A DNA stretch of 52,208 nucleotides from Ferrovibrio sp035304305 (GTDB taxonomy: Bacteria; Pseudomonadota; Alphaproteobacteria; Ferrovibrionales; Ferrovibrionaceae), in contig NZ_DATGQG010000029.1 of assembly GCF_035304305.1 (NCBI RefSeq), positions 1-52,208 of the forward strand. Direction: 5' to 3'. Under the pieces are notes generated by a model that had not been told where the DNA came from, made no database searches, and worked only from the letters and a program-made list of their open reading frames with translations. Of the stretch, positions 16,117 through 23,970 are shown one piece after another. Position 1 is the stretch's first letter; each line of letters starts with the position of its first letter. The position numbers and the translations under genes are program-made.

Positions 16117-16128
16117 CTGATATATGAG
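16117..16128. promoter_or_regulatory. GntR-type operator, copy 3 (ABC/dgo unit)
   Basis: CTGATATATGAG differs by one base from the perfect palindrome of copy 1. Upstream, TTGGCA (16090-16095) and TAAGCT (16113-16118) are 17 bases apart, so the operator would overlap the -10 and start region of a promoter driving the binding protein, ATPase, dgoK and dgoA. Confidence 0.6.
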
Positions 16129-16183
16129 ATGCCGCAGAACGATCCTCGGGCCGCCGCTCACGGCCCGCCAGGGAGGAATGGAT

Positions 16184-17548
16184 ATGCGTAAAGCGCTGGC
16201 GCTGTTGCTGGCGGGCGCGGTCATGGCCGGCGCGCCGGCGGCTTCTGCGCAGGAAAAGCTGGTCGTCTGGTTCAACAAGGGCGTCTCCCCCGCCGAGGAT
16301 GCGGCGCTGGATCAGGTGATCGGGCGTTTCCAGCAGAGGACCGGCGTCAGGATCGAACTCGGCCGGTTCGACGCCGAAGAGATCGTCATGCGATCCGTTG
16401 CCGCGGTTGATGCCGGAAACCCGCCGGATGTCGGCTTCGGCTGGGCCTATGATTCACGGACGGCCGGCCGATGGGCAGCGGAAGGCAAGCTTGAGAACCT
16501 GAACGATATCGTCGAGCCGCTGAAGGACAGCTTCCTGCCCGGCGTGGCGGAGCGTGCCCATCTGGCCGGGCCCGATGGCCGGCGCGGCTATTACGGCCTG
16601 CCGATCTTCCAGCAGACCATCCAGCCGACCTACTGGGCCGACATGCTGCAGGAAGCCGGGTTCCAGGAAAGCGACATTCCGGCGGACTGGAAGGGCTATT
16701 GGTCCTTCTGGTGCGACAAGGTGCAGCCGGCTTTGCGCGCCCGGGGAAAGCGGGTCTACGGCATTGGGCATCCCGCATCGGTCGAAGCCTCGGACACGAT
16801 GTTCAGCTTTCTGACCTATGTCACTGCCTACGACGCCTCGCCGGTCGACGCGACTGGCAAGCTGCTGGTCGGCGACGCGAAGATCCGGGCGAACATGGCG
16901 GCGGCGCTGAAGGATTACACAGATATCGTCCAGAAGGGCTGCACGCCGCCGGGCTCGCTGTCGTGGAAGGACGGGGCCAATGATGCCGCCTTCCACGGCA
17001 GGACGACGGTGATGACGTATGACGCGGGTCTGTCGCTGGCGGGCAAATACCTCGAGGACATGCGGAGCGCCGCGGACGGGGCTGCCCGGGCGCAGGCGAC
17101 GAAGGCCTATGAGGATCTGATCCGCACGGCCGGCTGGCCCAACAGGCCGGATGGCAAGCCGCTGCCGGGCCTGGTTTCGACCAAGCTGGCCGTGGTTTTC
17201 GCCGATGCGCCGAACAAGGGACGGGCAAAGGAATTTCTGGCCTTCCTGCTGCAGCCGGAAAATCTGACGCCCTGTACCGAAAGCGCAGGCGGCCGCTGGT
17301 TTCCGGTGATGAAGGAGGGGGCGGAAAGCCCCTTCTGGCAGGCGGACCTGCATCGCAGGGCCGTCCATGACCGGTTCGTCCAGCAGCCCACCGTGCCGTT
17401 CCAGTTCGTTTACAATCACAGGTTCGCGGCGGTGAACGCCGAGAATGTCTGGAGCCGCGCGATGTCCCGTGTCCTCCAGGACAAGGTCCCTCCGGAGCAG
17501 GCGGTCGACGAGATGTTCGCCCGCATCAGGCAACTGGTCGAAGGCTGA
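16184..17548 (+). CDS. ABC sugar-type extracellular solute-binding protein (family 1)
   Basis: This is a 454-residue periplasmic binding protein of the carbohydrate type. Residues 1-23 are a type I signal peptide ending ASAQ; no lipobox Cys is present. KLVVWFNKGVSP opens the mature part, and GNPPDVGFGWAY is the usual first-lobe motif. GLPIFQQTIQPTYWADML and the Trp-rich stretch near residue 165 look like ligand-binding surface. ATG at 16184 lies seven bases from GGAGG; an ATG at 16178 is too close to it. The ATPase gene follows after 44 bases. The two inner-membrane permease genes that normally sit between them are absent. Confidence 0.88.
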   Translation: MRKALALLLAGAVMAGAPAASAQEKLVVWFNKGVSPAEDAALDQVIGRFQQRTGVRIELGRFDAEEIVMRSVAAVDAGNPPDVGFGWAYDSRTAGRWAAEGKLENLNDIVEPLKDSFLPGVAERAHLAGPDGRRGYYGLPIFQQTIQPTYWADMLQEAGFQESDIPADWKGYWSFWCDKVQPALRARGKRVYGIGHPASVEASDTMFSFLTYVTAYDASPVDATGKLLVGDAKIRANMAAALKDYTDIVQKGCTPPGSLSWKDGANDAAFHGRTTVMTYDAGLSLAGKYLEDMRSAADGAARAQATKAYEDLIRTAGWPNRPDGKPLPGLVSTKLAVVFADAPNKGRAKEFLAFLLQPENLTPCTESAGGRWFPVMKEGAESPFWQADLHRRAVHDRFVQQPTVPFQFVYNHRFAAVNAENVWSRAMSRVLQDKVPPEQAVDEMFARIRQLVEG

Positions 17549-17592
17549 CGGCCTTCAGCGATCCAATAAGAATAAACGACAGGGAGTAGACG

Positions 17593-18666
17593 ATGGCGAG
17601 CGTGAGTGCAGAGAATGTGCGGAAGAGCTACGGCGCCCTGGAAGTCATCCACGGCATCGACATTGCGATTTCCGACGGCGAGTTCGTGGTTCTGGTCGGC
17701 CCTTCGGGCTGCGGCAAATCCACCCTGCTGCGCATGATTGCCGGGCTGGAGGCGATCTCCGGCGGCGTGATCCGGATCGGCAATACGGTGGTGAACGAGA
17801 TCCCGCCGAAGGACCGCGACATCGCCATGGTGTTCCAGAATTACGCGCTCTATCCGCATATGACGGTGCGCGAGAACATGGCTTTCTCGCTGAAGCTGCG
17901 CGGCGCCGAACGCTCCGTCATTGAGGAACGCGTGAAGAAGGCGGCCGGCATCCTCGGCCTGGAAACCTATCTGGACCGCTATCCGAAGCAGCTTTCCGGC
18001 GGTCAGCGGCAGCGCGTGGCGATGGGCCGTGCCATCGTGCGCGATCCGCAGGTCTTCCTGTTCGACGAGCCGCTCAGCAACCTCGATGCCAAGCTGCGCG
18101 TGCAGATGCGCACCGAGATCAAGGCGCTGCACCAGCAGCTGCGTACGACGTCGATCTACGTCACCCATGACCAGATCGAGGCGATGACCATGGCCGACCG
18201 CATCGTCGTGATGCATGACGGCATCGTTGAGCAGATCGGCACGCCGATCGAGCTGTATGACAGCCCGGCCAATCTCTTCGTGGCCGGCTTCATCGGCTCG
18301 CCGGCGATCAATCTGCTGCGCGGCACGCTGCGCAAGAATAACGGGCGCAGCTGGGTCGCCACCGACGCCGGGATCGAACTGCCGCTGGGGAATAATGCGG
18401 CAGGCCAGGACGGCCAGCCGGTGGTGTACGGCATCCGCCCCGAACATCTGTCGCCGGCGGGTCAGGACGGATTGCCGGTCAGGGTCGGCGTGGTGGAGCC
18501 GACGGGCGCCAACACCTTCGTCTATGCCGAACTGGCTGGTGCCCAGCTTTGCGGCGTCTTCACCGAGCGCCATGGCTTCGAGCCCGGCGGCACGGTGCAT
18601 CTGATGCCGCAGGTCGACCGGGTCCATCTTTTCGACGCGGATAGCGGGCGCCGGCTGCCGGCCTGA
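17593..18666 (+). CDS. ABC transporter ATPase, UgpC/MalK/MsmX type
   Basis: This 357-residue ATPase drives carbohydrate uptake. Walker A is GPSGCGKST (about 37-45), the Q loop is in VFQNYALYPHMTV, the signature is LSGGQRQRVAMGRA, and Walker B is VFLFDEPLSNLD. The C-terminal third is the TOBE/OB regulatory domain of CUT1 ATPases. Such ATPases can serve several permease sets, so this one may pair with permeases coded elsewhere. GGGAG precedes the ATG. The gene lies between the binding protein and dgoK. Confidence 0.92.
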   Translation: MASVSAENVRKSYGALEVIHGIDIAISDGEFVVLVGPSGCGKSTLLRMIAGLEAISGGVIRIGNTVVNEIPPKDRDIAMVFQNYALYPHMTVRENMAFSLKLRGAERSVIEERVKKAAGILGLETYLDRYPKQLSGGQRQRVAMGRAIVRDPQVFLFDEPLSNLDAKLRVQMRTEIKALHQQLRTTSIYVTHDQIEAMTMADRIVVMHDGIVEQIGTPIELYDSPANLFVAGFIGSPAINLLRGTLRKNNGRSWVATDAGIELPLGNNAAGQDGQPVVYGIRPEHLSPAGQDGLPVRVGVVEPTGANTFVYAELAGAQLCGVFTERHGFEPGGTVHLMPQVDRVHLFDADSGRRLPA

Positions 18667-18687
18667 TGCGCGCCGGCCGGCGTCGTC

Positions 18688-19578
18688 ATGATCGGCATCG
18701 ACTGGGGCAGCAGCGGCTTCCGCGCCTATCTGCTGGCTGATGACGGCGACATCCTGGACACCCGGACGGCGCCGCGCGGGATCATGGCGCTGAAACCGGA
18801 GGACTATCCCCGGGTCCTGCGTGAGGAAATCGGTGACTGGCTGAAGCGACCCGGCGAAATGCTGCTGCTCTCCGGCATGGTCGGCAGCCGGCAGGGCTGG
18901 CGCGAAGCCCCCTATGGCGACTGTCCGGCAGCCATTGCCGATCTCGTGCCGAAGCTCTGCCCCGTCGAGACGGAGAGCGGCAAAGCCTTCATCGTGCCGG
19001 GACTGACCTGCCGCACGGCTGATGGTCTGCCCGACGTCATGCGCGGCGAGGAGGTTCAGATTTTCGGCGCGCTGGAGAATGACGGCGAGGATGCGGTCTT
19101 CTGCCTGCCGGGAACGCATTCGAAGCACGTCATTGTCCGCGGCGGCCGCATCGAGCGTTTCGCCACCAGCATGACCGGTGAGGTTTTTGCCCATCTGCGC
19201 CAGCATGGTCTCATTGCGGCGATGCTGCCGCGCGAGCCGGGCCCGTCCGATGAGGCGGCGTTCCGTGAAGGCGTTGCGCGTTCTGGCACGGCCGGCGGAC
19301 TGCTGCATCACCTGTTCGGCATCCGCACGCAACGGCTGTTCGACGAACTCGCCGCCGAAGCGGCGCCGGACTATTTCTCCGGTCTGCTGATCGGCCACGA
19401 GCTGCGCAGCAGTCATTGGCCGGGCGGGAGTGTGCGCATCATTGGTGCATCCGATCTCGCTGGACGCTATCGCCTGGCTTTCCGGCATCTCGGGATTGCG
19501 GCGGAGATCGCACCGGAGCATGCTGCGGCGAGAGGCCTGTATCGTATCGGCTGCCTGCTGGCGGGAGAACGCGCATGA
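18688..19578 (+). CDS. dgoK: 2-dehydro-3-deoxygalactonokinase
   Basis: This 296-residue DgoK-family kinase phosphorylates 2-keto-3-deoxygalactonate at C6 in the De Ley-Doudoroff pathway. IGIDWGSSGFRAYLL is the N-terminal phosphate-binding motif. SGMVGSRQGWREAPY (about 63-77) and CLPGTHSKHV (about 137-146) are family signatures. No clear ribosome site precedes the ATG, so coupling with the upstream ATPase gene is possible. Its stop overlaps the dgoA start as ATGA. The kinase-aldolase pair is the standard DgoKA unit. Confidence 0.93.
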   Translation: MIGIDWGSSGFRAYLLADDGDILDTRTAPRGIMALKPEDYPRVLREEIGDWLKRPGEMLLLSGMVGSRQGWREAPYGDCPAAIADLVPKLCPVETESGKAFIVPGLTCRTADGLPDVMRGEEVQIFGALENDGEDAVFCLPGTHSKHVIVRGGRIERFATSMTGEVFAHLRQHGLIAAMLPREPGPSDEAAFREGVARSGTAGGLLHHLFGIRTQRLFDELAAEAAPDYFSGLLIGHELRSSHWPGGSVRIIGASDLAGRYRLAFRHLGIAAEIAPEHAAARGLYRIGCLLAGERA

Positions 19579-20204
19579 AGGACCTGTCTGCCTGGCTTTC
19601 GGAATGCCCGCTGATCGCTATTCTGCGCGGCCTGCCGCCGGAAGACGCGGTCGCCGTCGGCACCATCCTCTACAAGGCCGGCTTCCGCATCATCGAGGTG
19701 CCGCTCAACTCGCCGGATCCCTTTGCCAGCATCGCCGCACTCTCGAAACATTTCGGCGATCGCGCGCTGATCGGGGCAGGCACGGTGATCGATCCGCTGG
19801 CAGTAAAGCATGTCGTGCAGGCCGGTGGCCATCTTGTGGTCACCCCCCATGCCGACGTGAATATCGTGCATAAGGCCAAGGTGCTGGGCATGATCGCCAT
19901 TCCCGGCATCGCCACGCCGACCGAGGCCTTCAGCATGATCGCCGCCGAAGCCGACGGGCTGAAGCTGTTCCCCGCCGAGGCCTATTCTCCCGCCGTCCTG
20001 CGCAGCCTGCGCGCGGTACTGCCGCCGCTGGTCCCGGTCCTGCCGGTGGGCGGCATTGCTGCCGGGGATTTCGCCGGATGGCGCAAGGCGGGGGCGGCGG
20101 GTTTCGGCATCGGCTCGTGGCTCTACAAGCCCGGCCGCGGCGCCAAAAAGATCCGCGCCCGCGCCGAGGAACTGATCGTCGCCTGGCAGGATACCCTGGA
20201 TTGA
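19575..20204 (+). CDS. dgoA: 2-dehydro-3-deoxy-6-phosphogalactonate aldolase
   Basis: This 209-residue class I aldolase splits KDPGal into pyruvate and glyceraldehyde 3-phosphate. PLIAILRGLPPEDA opens the barrel. IEVPLNSPDP carries the general-base Glu (about 40). GAGTVIDP and the Schiff-base Lys in DGLKLFPAE (about 128) are conserved. The ATG at 19575 overlaps the dgoK stop by four bases. DgoK has an N-terminal form and sits just upstream, so the two act in sequence. No DgoD-type enolase dehydratase is present, so the IlvD/Edd enzyme of the cluster probably provides the keto-deoxy acid. Confidence 0.93.
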   Translation: MKDLSAWLSECPLIAILRGLPPEDAVAVGTILYKAGFRIIEVPLNSPDPFASIAALSKHFGDRALIGAGTVIDPLAVKHVVQAGGHLVVTPHADVNIVHKAKVLGMIAIPGIATPTEAFSMIAAEADGLKLFPAEAYSPAVLRSLRAVLPPLVPVLPVGGIAAGDFAGWRKAGAAGFGIGSWLYKPGRGAKKIRARAEELIVAWQDTLD

Positions 20205-20249
20205 GCCGGGCGCATGGCGTCCGGCGGGGACGCATGCGATAAAGCGGCC

Positions 20250-21140
20250 ATGTCAGACAGCCATCTTGTTTTCGATCGGGCCGTGAAGCGGCGGCAGCGC
20301 GAACGCGCCGCCCGCTTCGGCGACGAGTTCGATTTTCTCCGCGCCGCCGCGGCCGAACGGCTGCTGGACCGGCTCGACGATATCCGGCGCAGCTTCCCGC
20401 TGGCGCTGGTGCAGGGCTGTACGGCGGAATGGCTGCAGCCGCATCTGAAAGGGCGCGGCGGCATCGAGACGCTGGTCTCCGCGGATATGGTGGGGCAGGG
20501 CAGCCGGCATGTGGTGGCCGATGAAGAGTTTCTGCCCTTCGGCGGCAATCGCTTCGATCTGGTCATCGCACTGCTGAACCTGCACTGGATCAACGATCTG
20601 CCCGGCGCGCTGATCCAGATCCGCCAGGCGCTGAAGCCCGACGGCCTCTTCCTCGGTGCCATGTTCGGCGGTGCCACCCTGAGCGAGCTGCGGCAATGCT
20701 GGCTCGCCGCGGAGGCCGAGCTGGAGGGCGGCGCATCGCCGCGCGTGTCTCCCATGGCCGAGACGCTGGATGGCGCGGCGCTGCTGCAGCGCGCCGGCTT
20801 TGCCCTGCCCGTGGCCGACAACGAGAAGCTCACCGTCACCTATGCCGATGCCTTCCGGCTTATGCGCGATCTGCGCGGCATGGGCGAGACGAATGCGACC
20901 GCGGGCCGCCGCCGCAGCTTCACCCGCCGCGCCACCCTGTTCCGTATGGCTGAACTCTATCAGCAGCGGTTCGCCGGACCGGACGGGCGCATCCCGGCGA
21001 CGTTCGAGATCGTCATGCTGACCGGCTGGTATCCGCACGAAAGCCAGCAGAAGCCGCTGCGGCCGGGCAGTGCGAAAACCAGTCTGGCCCAGGCGCTCGG
21101 CACGGAGGAACGGTCGCGCGGCGACCGGCCGCTGCGCTGA
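20250..21140 (+). CDS. SAM-dependent methyltransferase-fold protein, NDUFAF5/BioC-like
   Basis: This is a 296-residue class I methyltransferase-fold protein. HLVFDRAVKRRQRERAA at the N-terminus and FDLVIALLNLHWINDLPGALIQIRQALKPDGLFLGAMFGG in the core are typical of alphaproteobacterial relatives of human NDUFAF5, which hydroxylates an arginine of a complex I subunit during assembly. BioC is the other close family. Motif I is unusual (LALVQGC), without the usual DxGxGxG. The ATG at 20250 is preferred because family members start MxxxxxVFDR; a longer frame begins at 20214. Its TGA abuts the TCA of the convergent TetR gene, forming TGATCA. Confidence 0.75.
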   Translation: MSDSHLVFDRAVKRRQRERAARFGDEFDFLRAAAAERLLDRLDDIRRSFPLALVQGCTAEWLQPHLKGRGGIETLVSADMVGQGSRHVVADEEFLPFGGNRFDLVIALLNLHWINDLPGALIQIRQALKPDGLFLGAMFGGATLSELRQCWLAAEAELEGGASPRVSPMAETLDGAALLQRAGFALPVADNEKLTVTYADAFRLMRDLRGMGETNATAGRRRSFTRRATLFRMAELYQQRFAGPDGRIPATFEIVMLTGWYPHESQQKPLRPGSAKTSLAQALGTEERSRGDRPLR

Positions 21141-21743
21141 TCACGGTTTGAACAGCAGTTCCAGGATGCGGTTGAGTGCGGCATCGGCCGCCATGCGCGC
21201 CTGCACCGGGTTTTTCGCCTCCGCCAGCCAGAGTGCCGCTTCGTTCATCGCGCCGGTGAGCAGGTAGGTCAGCGCTTCAGCGGAGAGGCGCCTCGCCGCC
21301 GGCAGGTCCTCCAGCGCGGCATCGACGCCGCGACGCAGAGAGCCGCTGCCGTATTGCGCATCGATCTCGCGCCAGCGCTGCCAGCCAATCACCGAAGGCG
21401 CATCGAGCAGGAAGATGCGACGCGTGCCCGGCTCGAGACAGGCGTCGAGAAAAGCCGCGCTTCCTCTGATCAGGGCATCCAGCGGAGATTTCGCCTTGCC
21501 GGCGGCTTCCTCGATGGCGGCGAGGATCAAGGCCGCCTCCTGCTCGACCACGGCCTCGAACAGGGCCCTCTTGTCGGCAAAATGGTAGTAGAGGGCGCCG
21601 CGGGTCACGCCCGCCTGTTTGACGACATCTTCGGTGCCGGTCTCAGCGTAACCTGTTGAGGCAAAAAGCGTCCGCGCGATTCCGAGCAGCGCGGCACGGG
21701 TCGCGGCATGTTTCTCGGCCTTGGTCTGTCTCTTCTGTTGCAT
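21141..21743 (-). CDS. TetR-family transcriptional regulator (AcrR-like)
   Basis: This is a 200-residue repressor. Residues about 8-55 hold the TetR DNA-binding domain, with VVKQAGVTRGALYYHFADKR as the helix-turn-helix. The C-terminal part is a helical ligand pocket of the AcrR/TtgR kind, with EKHAATRAALLGIARTLFA before the HTH. The ATG at 21743 lies right beside a palindrome (21744-21760), so autoregulation is likely. It is divergent from the VOC-family gene and probably controls it too. Confidence 0.88.
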   Translation of the reverse strand: MQQKRQTKAEKHAATRAALLGIARTLFASTGYAETGTEDVVKQAGVTRGALYYHFADKRALFEAVVEQEAALILAAIEEAAGKAKSPLDALIRGSAAFLDACLEPGTRRIFLLDAPSVIGWQRWREIDAQYGSGSLRRGVDAALEDLPAARRLSAEALTYLLTGAMNEAALWLAEAKNPVQARMAADAALNRILELLFKP

Positions 21744-21760
21744 ACATACAGCCTGTATGT
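21744..21760. promoter_or_regulatory. TetR operator between tetR and VOC gene
   Basis: ACATACA-GCC-TGTATGT is a perfect seven-base inverted repeat immediately ahead of the tetR start codon. It resembles AcrR/TtgR-class sites, which carry TACATACA-like halves. Bound repressor would cover the tetR leader and could act on the divergent VOC gene. Confidence 0.7.
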
Positions 21761-21835
21761 TTATATAACTGTGTTCGCTGCCGGCCGTCCAGCAGCGAGT
21801 CGAATGCCCCGATAGTGCCAAACAGGAGGCCCGTC

Positions 21836-22270
21836 ATGAAGCTGACCCAGTATTACCCGGTGATCTGCACGGCCGACGTCACCGGGACCGCGGCCTTCTA
21901 CCAGCGGCATTTCCGCTTCGCGCCGGCCTTCGCCAGCGACTGGTATGTCCATCTCACCAGCACCGCGGATCCCGGCGTCAATCTCGCCATTCTGGATTAC
22001 CGGCACGAAACCATCCCCGAGGGTTTCCGCAAGCCCAGCCAGGGCATCCTGATCAATTTCGAGGTCGAGGATGTGGATGACGAATACGCGCTGGCCAGGG
22101 AAGCGAAGCTCGATATCAGGCTACCCCTGCGGGACGAGGCCTTCGGGCAGCGGCATTTCATTGTTGCCGATCCCAACGGCATCCTGATCGATGTGATCAA
22201 GCCGATCCCGCCGTCGCCGGAATTCGCCGCGCAGTTCGCGGAAGGCGTGCTGGACCGCGACCTGTCCTAG
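21836..22270 (+). CDS. VOC-family (glyoxalase/bleomycin resistance-like) protein
   Basis: This 144-residue protein has the paired beta-alpha-beta-beta-beta units of the vicinal oxygen chelate fold. YYPVICTADVTGTAAFYQRHFRF opens the first unit, and RHFIVADPNGILIDVIKPI closes the second, with a Glu-free metal site. Members include glyoxalases, dioxygenases and drug-binding proteins, so the activity is open. AGGAGG precedes the ATG by eight bases. It is divergent from the TetR gene and ends in a CTAG shared with the mutT stop. Confidence 0.85.
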   Translation: MKLTQYYPVICTADVTGTAAFYQRHFRFAPAFASDWYVHLTSTADPGVNLAILDYRHETIPEGFRKPSQGILINFEVEDVDDEYALAREAKLDIRLPLRDEAFGQRHFIVADPNGILIDVIKPIPPSPEFAAQFAEGVLDRDLS

Positions 22271-22749
22271 CTGAGCAGGTCGCGCAGCTGGGCGACCAGG
22301 GGAAGATCGGCCGGCGGCATCTCGAGCTCGCGCATCCGGCTCGGCCGGACCCATTTCATGGCCTGGCCCTCGCGCGGCTGCGGTTGTCCGGCCCAGCGGC
22401 GGCAGACGTAAAGCGGCATCAGCAGATGGAAGCTCTCGTAGGCGTGGCTCGCGAAGGCGAACGGCGCGAGGCAGGCGGCGCTGATGTCGAGATGCAGCTC
22501 TTCGTGCAGTTCGCGCAGCAGGGCTGCTTCCGGCGTTTCGCCGGGCTCGACCTTGCCGCCGGGAAATTCCCACATTCCGGCCAGCGCCTTGCCTTCCGGC
22601 CGCTGCGTCAGCAGGACGCGGTTGTCGGGGTCGACCAGAGCGACGGCGACAACCAGAACGACCGGCTTTGGTGCCAGCAGCGCCGCGGCATCGCCGGGGC
22701 AGAGCGGATCGTCAGCTCCGGTAGTCGGCATTGATGTCGATGTAGCCAT
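22267..22749 (-). CDS. mutT: NUDIX hydrolase, MutT-like 8-oxo-dGTP diphosphatase
   Basis: This protein of up to 160 residues removes oxidised nucleotides. The Nudix box GGKVEPGETPEAALLRELHEEL is complete, and EFPGGK and WVRPSRMRELEMPPAD match the MutT subgroup. It is the last gene of the PPIase-argJ-mutT operon. The ATG at 22749 lies inside the 3' end of argJ; a second ATG at 22731 is equally possible. Neither has a ribosome site, so translation probably depends on argJ. The stretch before PVVLVVAVAL is longer than in most MutT proteins. Confidence 0.88.
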   Translation of the reverse strand: MATSTSMPTTGADDPLCPGDAAALLAPKPVVLVVAVALVDPDNRVLLTQRPEGKALAGMWEFPGGKVEPGETPEAALLRELHEELHLDISAACLAPFAFASHAYESFHLLMPLYVCRRWAGQPQPREGQAMKWVRPSRMRELEMPPADLPLVAQLRDLLS

Positions 22750-23947
22750 GGGTCAGGTCGCAGGTCCAGACGGTGGCTGCGCCTTTGCCGACGGCGACAT
22801 CCACGTCGATCCGCACGTCGCGACCCCTGAAATGCTTTGTGGCGAAAGCTTCGTCGTGATCGGGTCGGACCATGCCGCGCGCGGTGACCGGCTTGCCGCC
22901 GATCCTGATGACCAGCCTGTCGCGGTCGGCCGGCTCGGCGGTCTTGCCCACGGCCATCACGATGCGGCCCCAGTTGGCATCCGCGCCGGCGATCGCCGTC
23001 TTCACCAGCGGCGAATTCGCGATCGCGCGGGCGATGATGCGGGCCGAGGTGTCGTTCTTCGCTCCGGTGACCCGGATCGTCACCAGCTTCTGCGCGCCCT
23101 CGCCGTCACGGGCGATCAGCTGCGCCAGTTCAGCCATGACCTGGACCAGCGCGCGGCGGAAATCGGCCAGCCTGCGGTCGGTCGCCTTCTCGTACGGCGT
23201 GTTCCCGGCCTTGCCGGTGGCAAACAGCAGCACGGTATCGGAGGTCGAGGTATCGCCATCCACCGTCAGGCAGTTGAAGCTCTGGTTGTTGGCGGATTTC
23301 AGCAGCGCCTGCAGGGTGTTGGCCGGCAGCTTCGCATCGGTGGCGATGAAGGCCAGCATGGTCGCCATGTCCGGCGCGATCATGCCGGACCCCTTGCATA
23401 TGCCGTTGATGGTGACCGTTTTGCCGTCGATCTCGCAGGTGGCGGTGGCCAGCTTCGGGAATGTATCGGTGGTCATGATCGCCCGGGCGGCATCCATCCA
23501 GCTGGTGCCGGACAGCGCCGCCTTCAGCTTCGGCAGCTGGGCGACGATCTTCTCTGCCGGCAGGATCTGGCCGATCACACCGGTGGAGGCGAGGTAAACC
23601 TCATTGCTCCTGCAGCCGAGCGCCCGGGCGGCGCCATCGGCGGTCGTCTTCACGGCCTGCTGGCCGGCCTTGCCGGTGAAAACATTGGCGATGCCGGCAT
23701 TCACAACCAGCGCCCGGGCGGCGCCCCGCGGAAGGATCTTGCGGCACCATTCCACCGGCGCGCCGGGCATGGTCGAGCGCGTGAACAGCCCGGCCGCCGT
23801 GGTGCCGCGATCGAATGCCATCAGCACCACGTCGTTGCGGCCCTTGTAGCGCATGCCGGTATGGCCTGCGGCCAGCTGCAGACCGGCAATGGCCGGAAGT
23901 TCGGGATATTGCGAGGGCGCCAGCGGCGATACGGAATGCGCAGCCAT
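22712..23947 (-). CDS. argJ: bifunctional glutamate N-acetyltransferase / amino-acid acetyltransferase
   Basis: ArgJ (411 aa) moves the acetyl group from N-acetylornithine to glutamate and can also make N-acetylglutamate from acetyl-CoA in arginine synthesis. The precursor cleaves itself between Ala and Thr in DMATMLAF (about 191-198), making the Thr nucleophile of the beta chain. NAGIANVFTG and STGVIGQ in the alpha half and DGDTSTSDTVLLF in the beta half are family hallmarks. It follows the PPIase gene by 23 bases and overlaps mutT by 38 bases. This order is common in alphaproteobacteria. Confidence 0.95.
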   Translation of the reverse strand: MAAHSVSPLAPSQYPELPAIAGLQLAAGHTGMRYKGRNDVVLMAFDRGTTAAGLFTRSTMPGAPVEWCRKILPRGAARALVVNAGIANVFTGKAGQQAVKTTADGAARALGCRSNEVYLASTGVIGQILPAEKIVAQLPKLKAALSGTSWMDAARAIMTTDTFPKLATATCEIDGKTVTINGICKGSGMIAPDMATMLAFIATDAKLPANTLQALLKSANNQSFNCLTVDGDTSTSDTVLLFATGKAGNTPYEKATDRRLADFRRALVQVMAELAQLIARDGEGAQKLVTIRVTGAKNDTSARIIARAIANSPLVKTAIAGADANWGRIVMAVGKTAEPADRDRLVIRIGGKPVTARGMVRPDHDEAFATKHFRGRDVRIDVDVAVGKGAATVWTCDLTHGYIDINADYRS

Positions 23948-23970
23948 GACCGGTTCTCAGGCGATGTGTC

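Noticed and set aside
17416..19521. 701-residue minus-strand frame opposite the ABC ATPase and dgoK
   Set aside because: It is antisense to genes with full Walker and kinase motifs and is itself without motifs.
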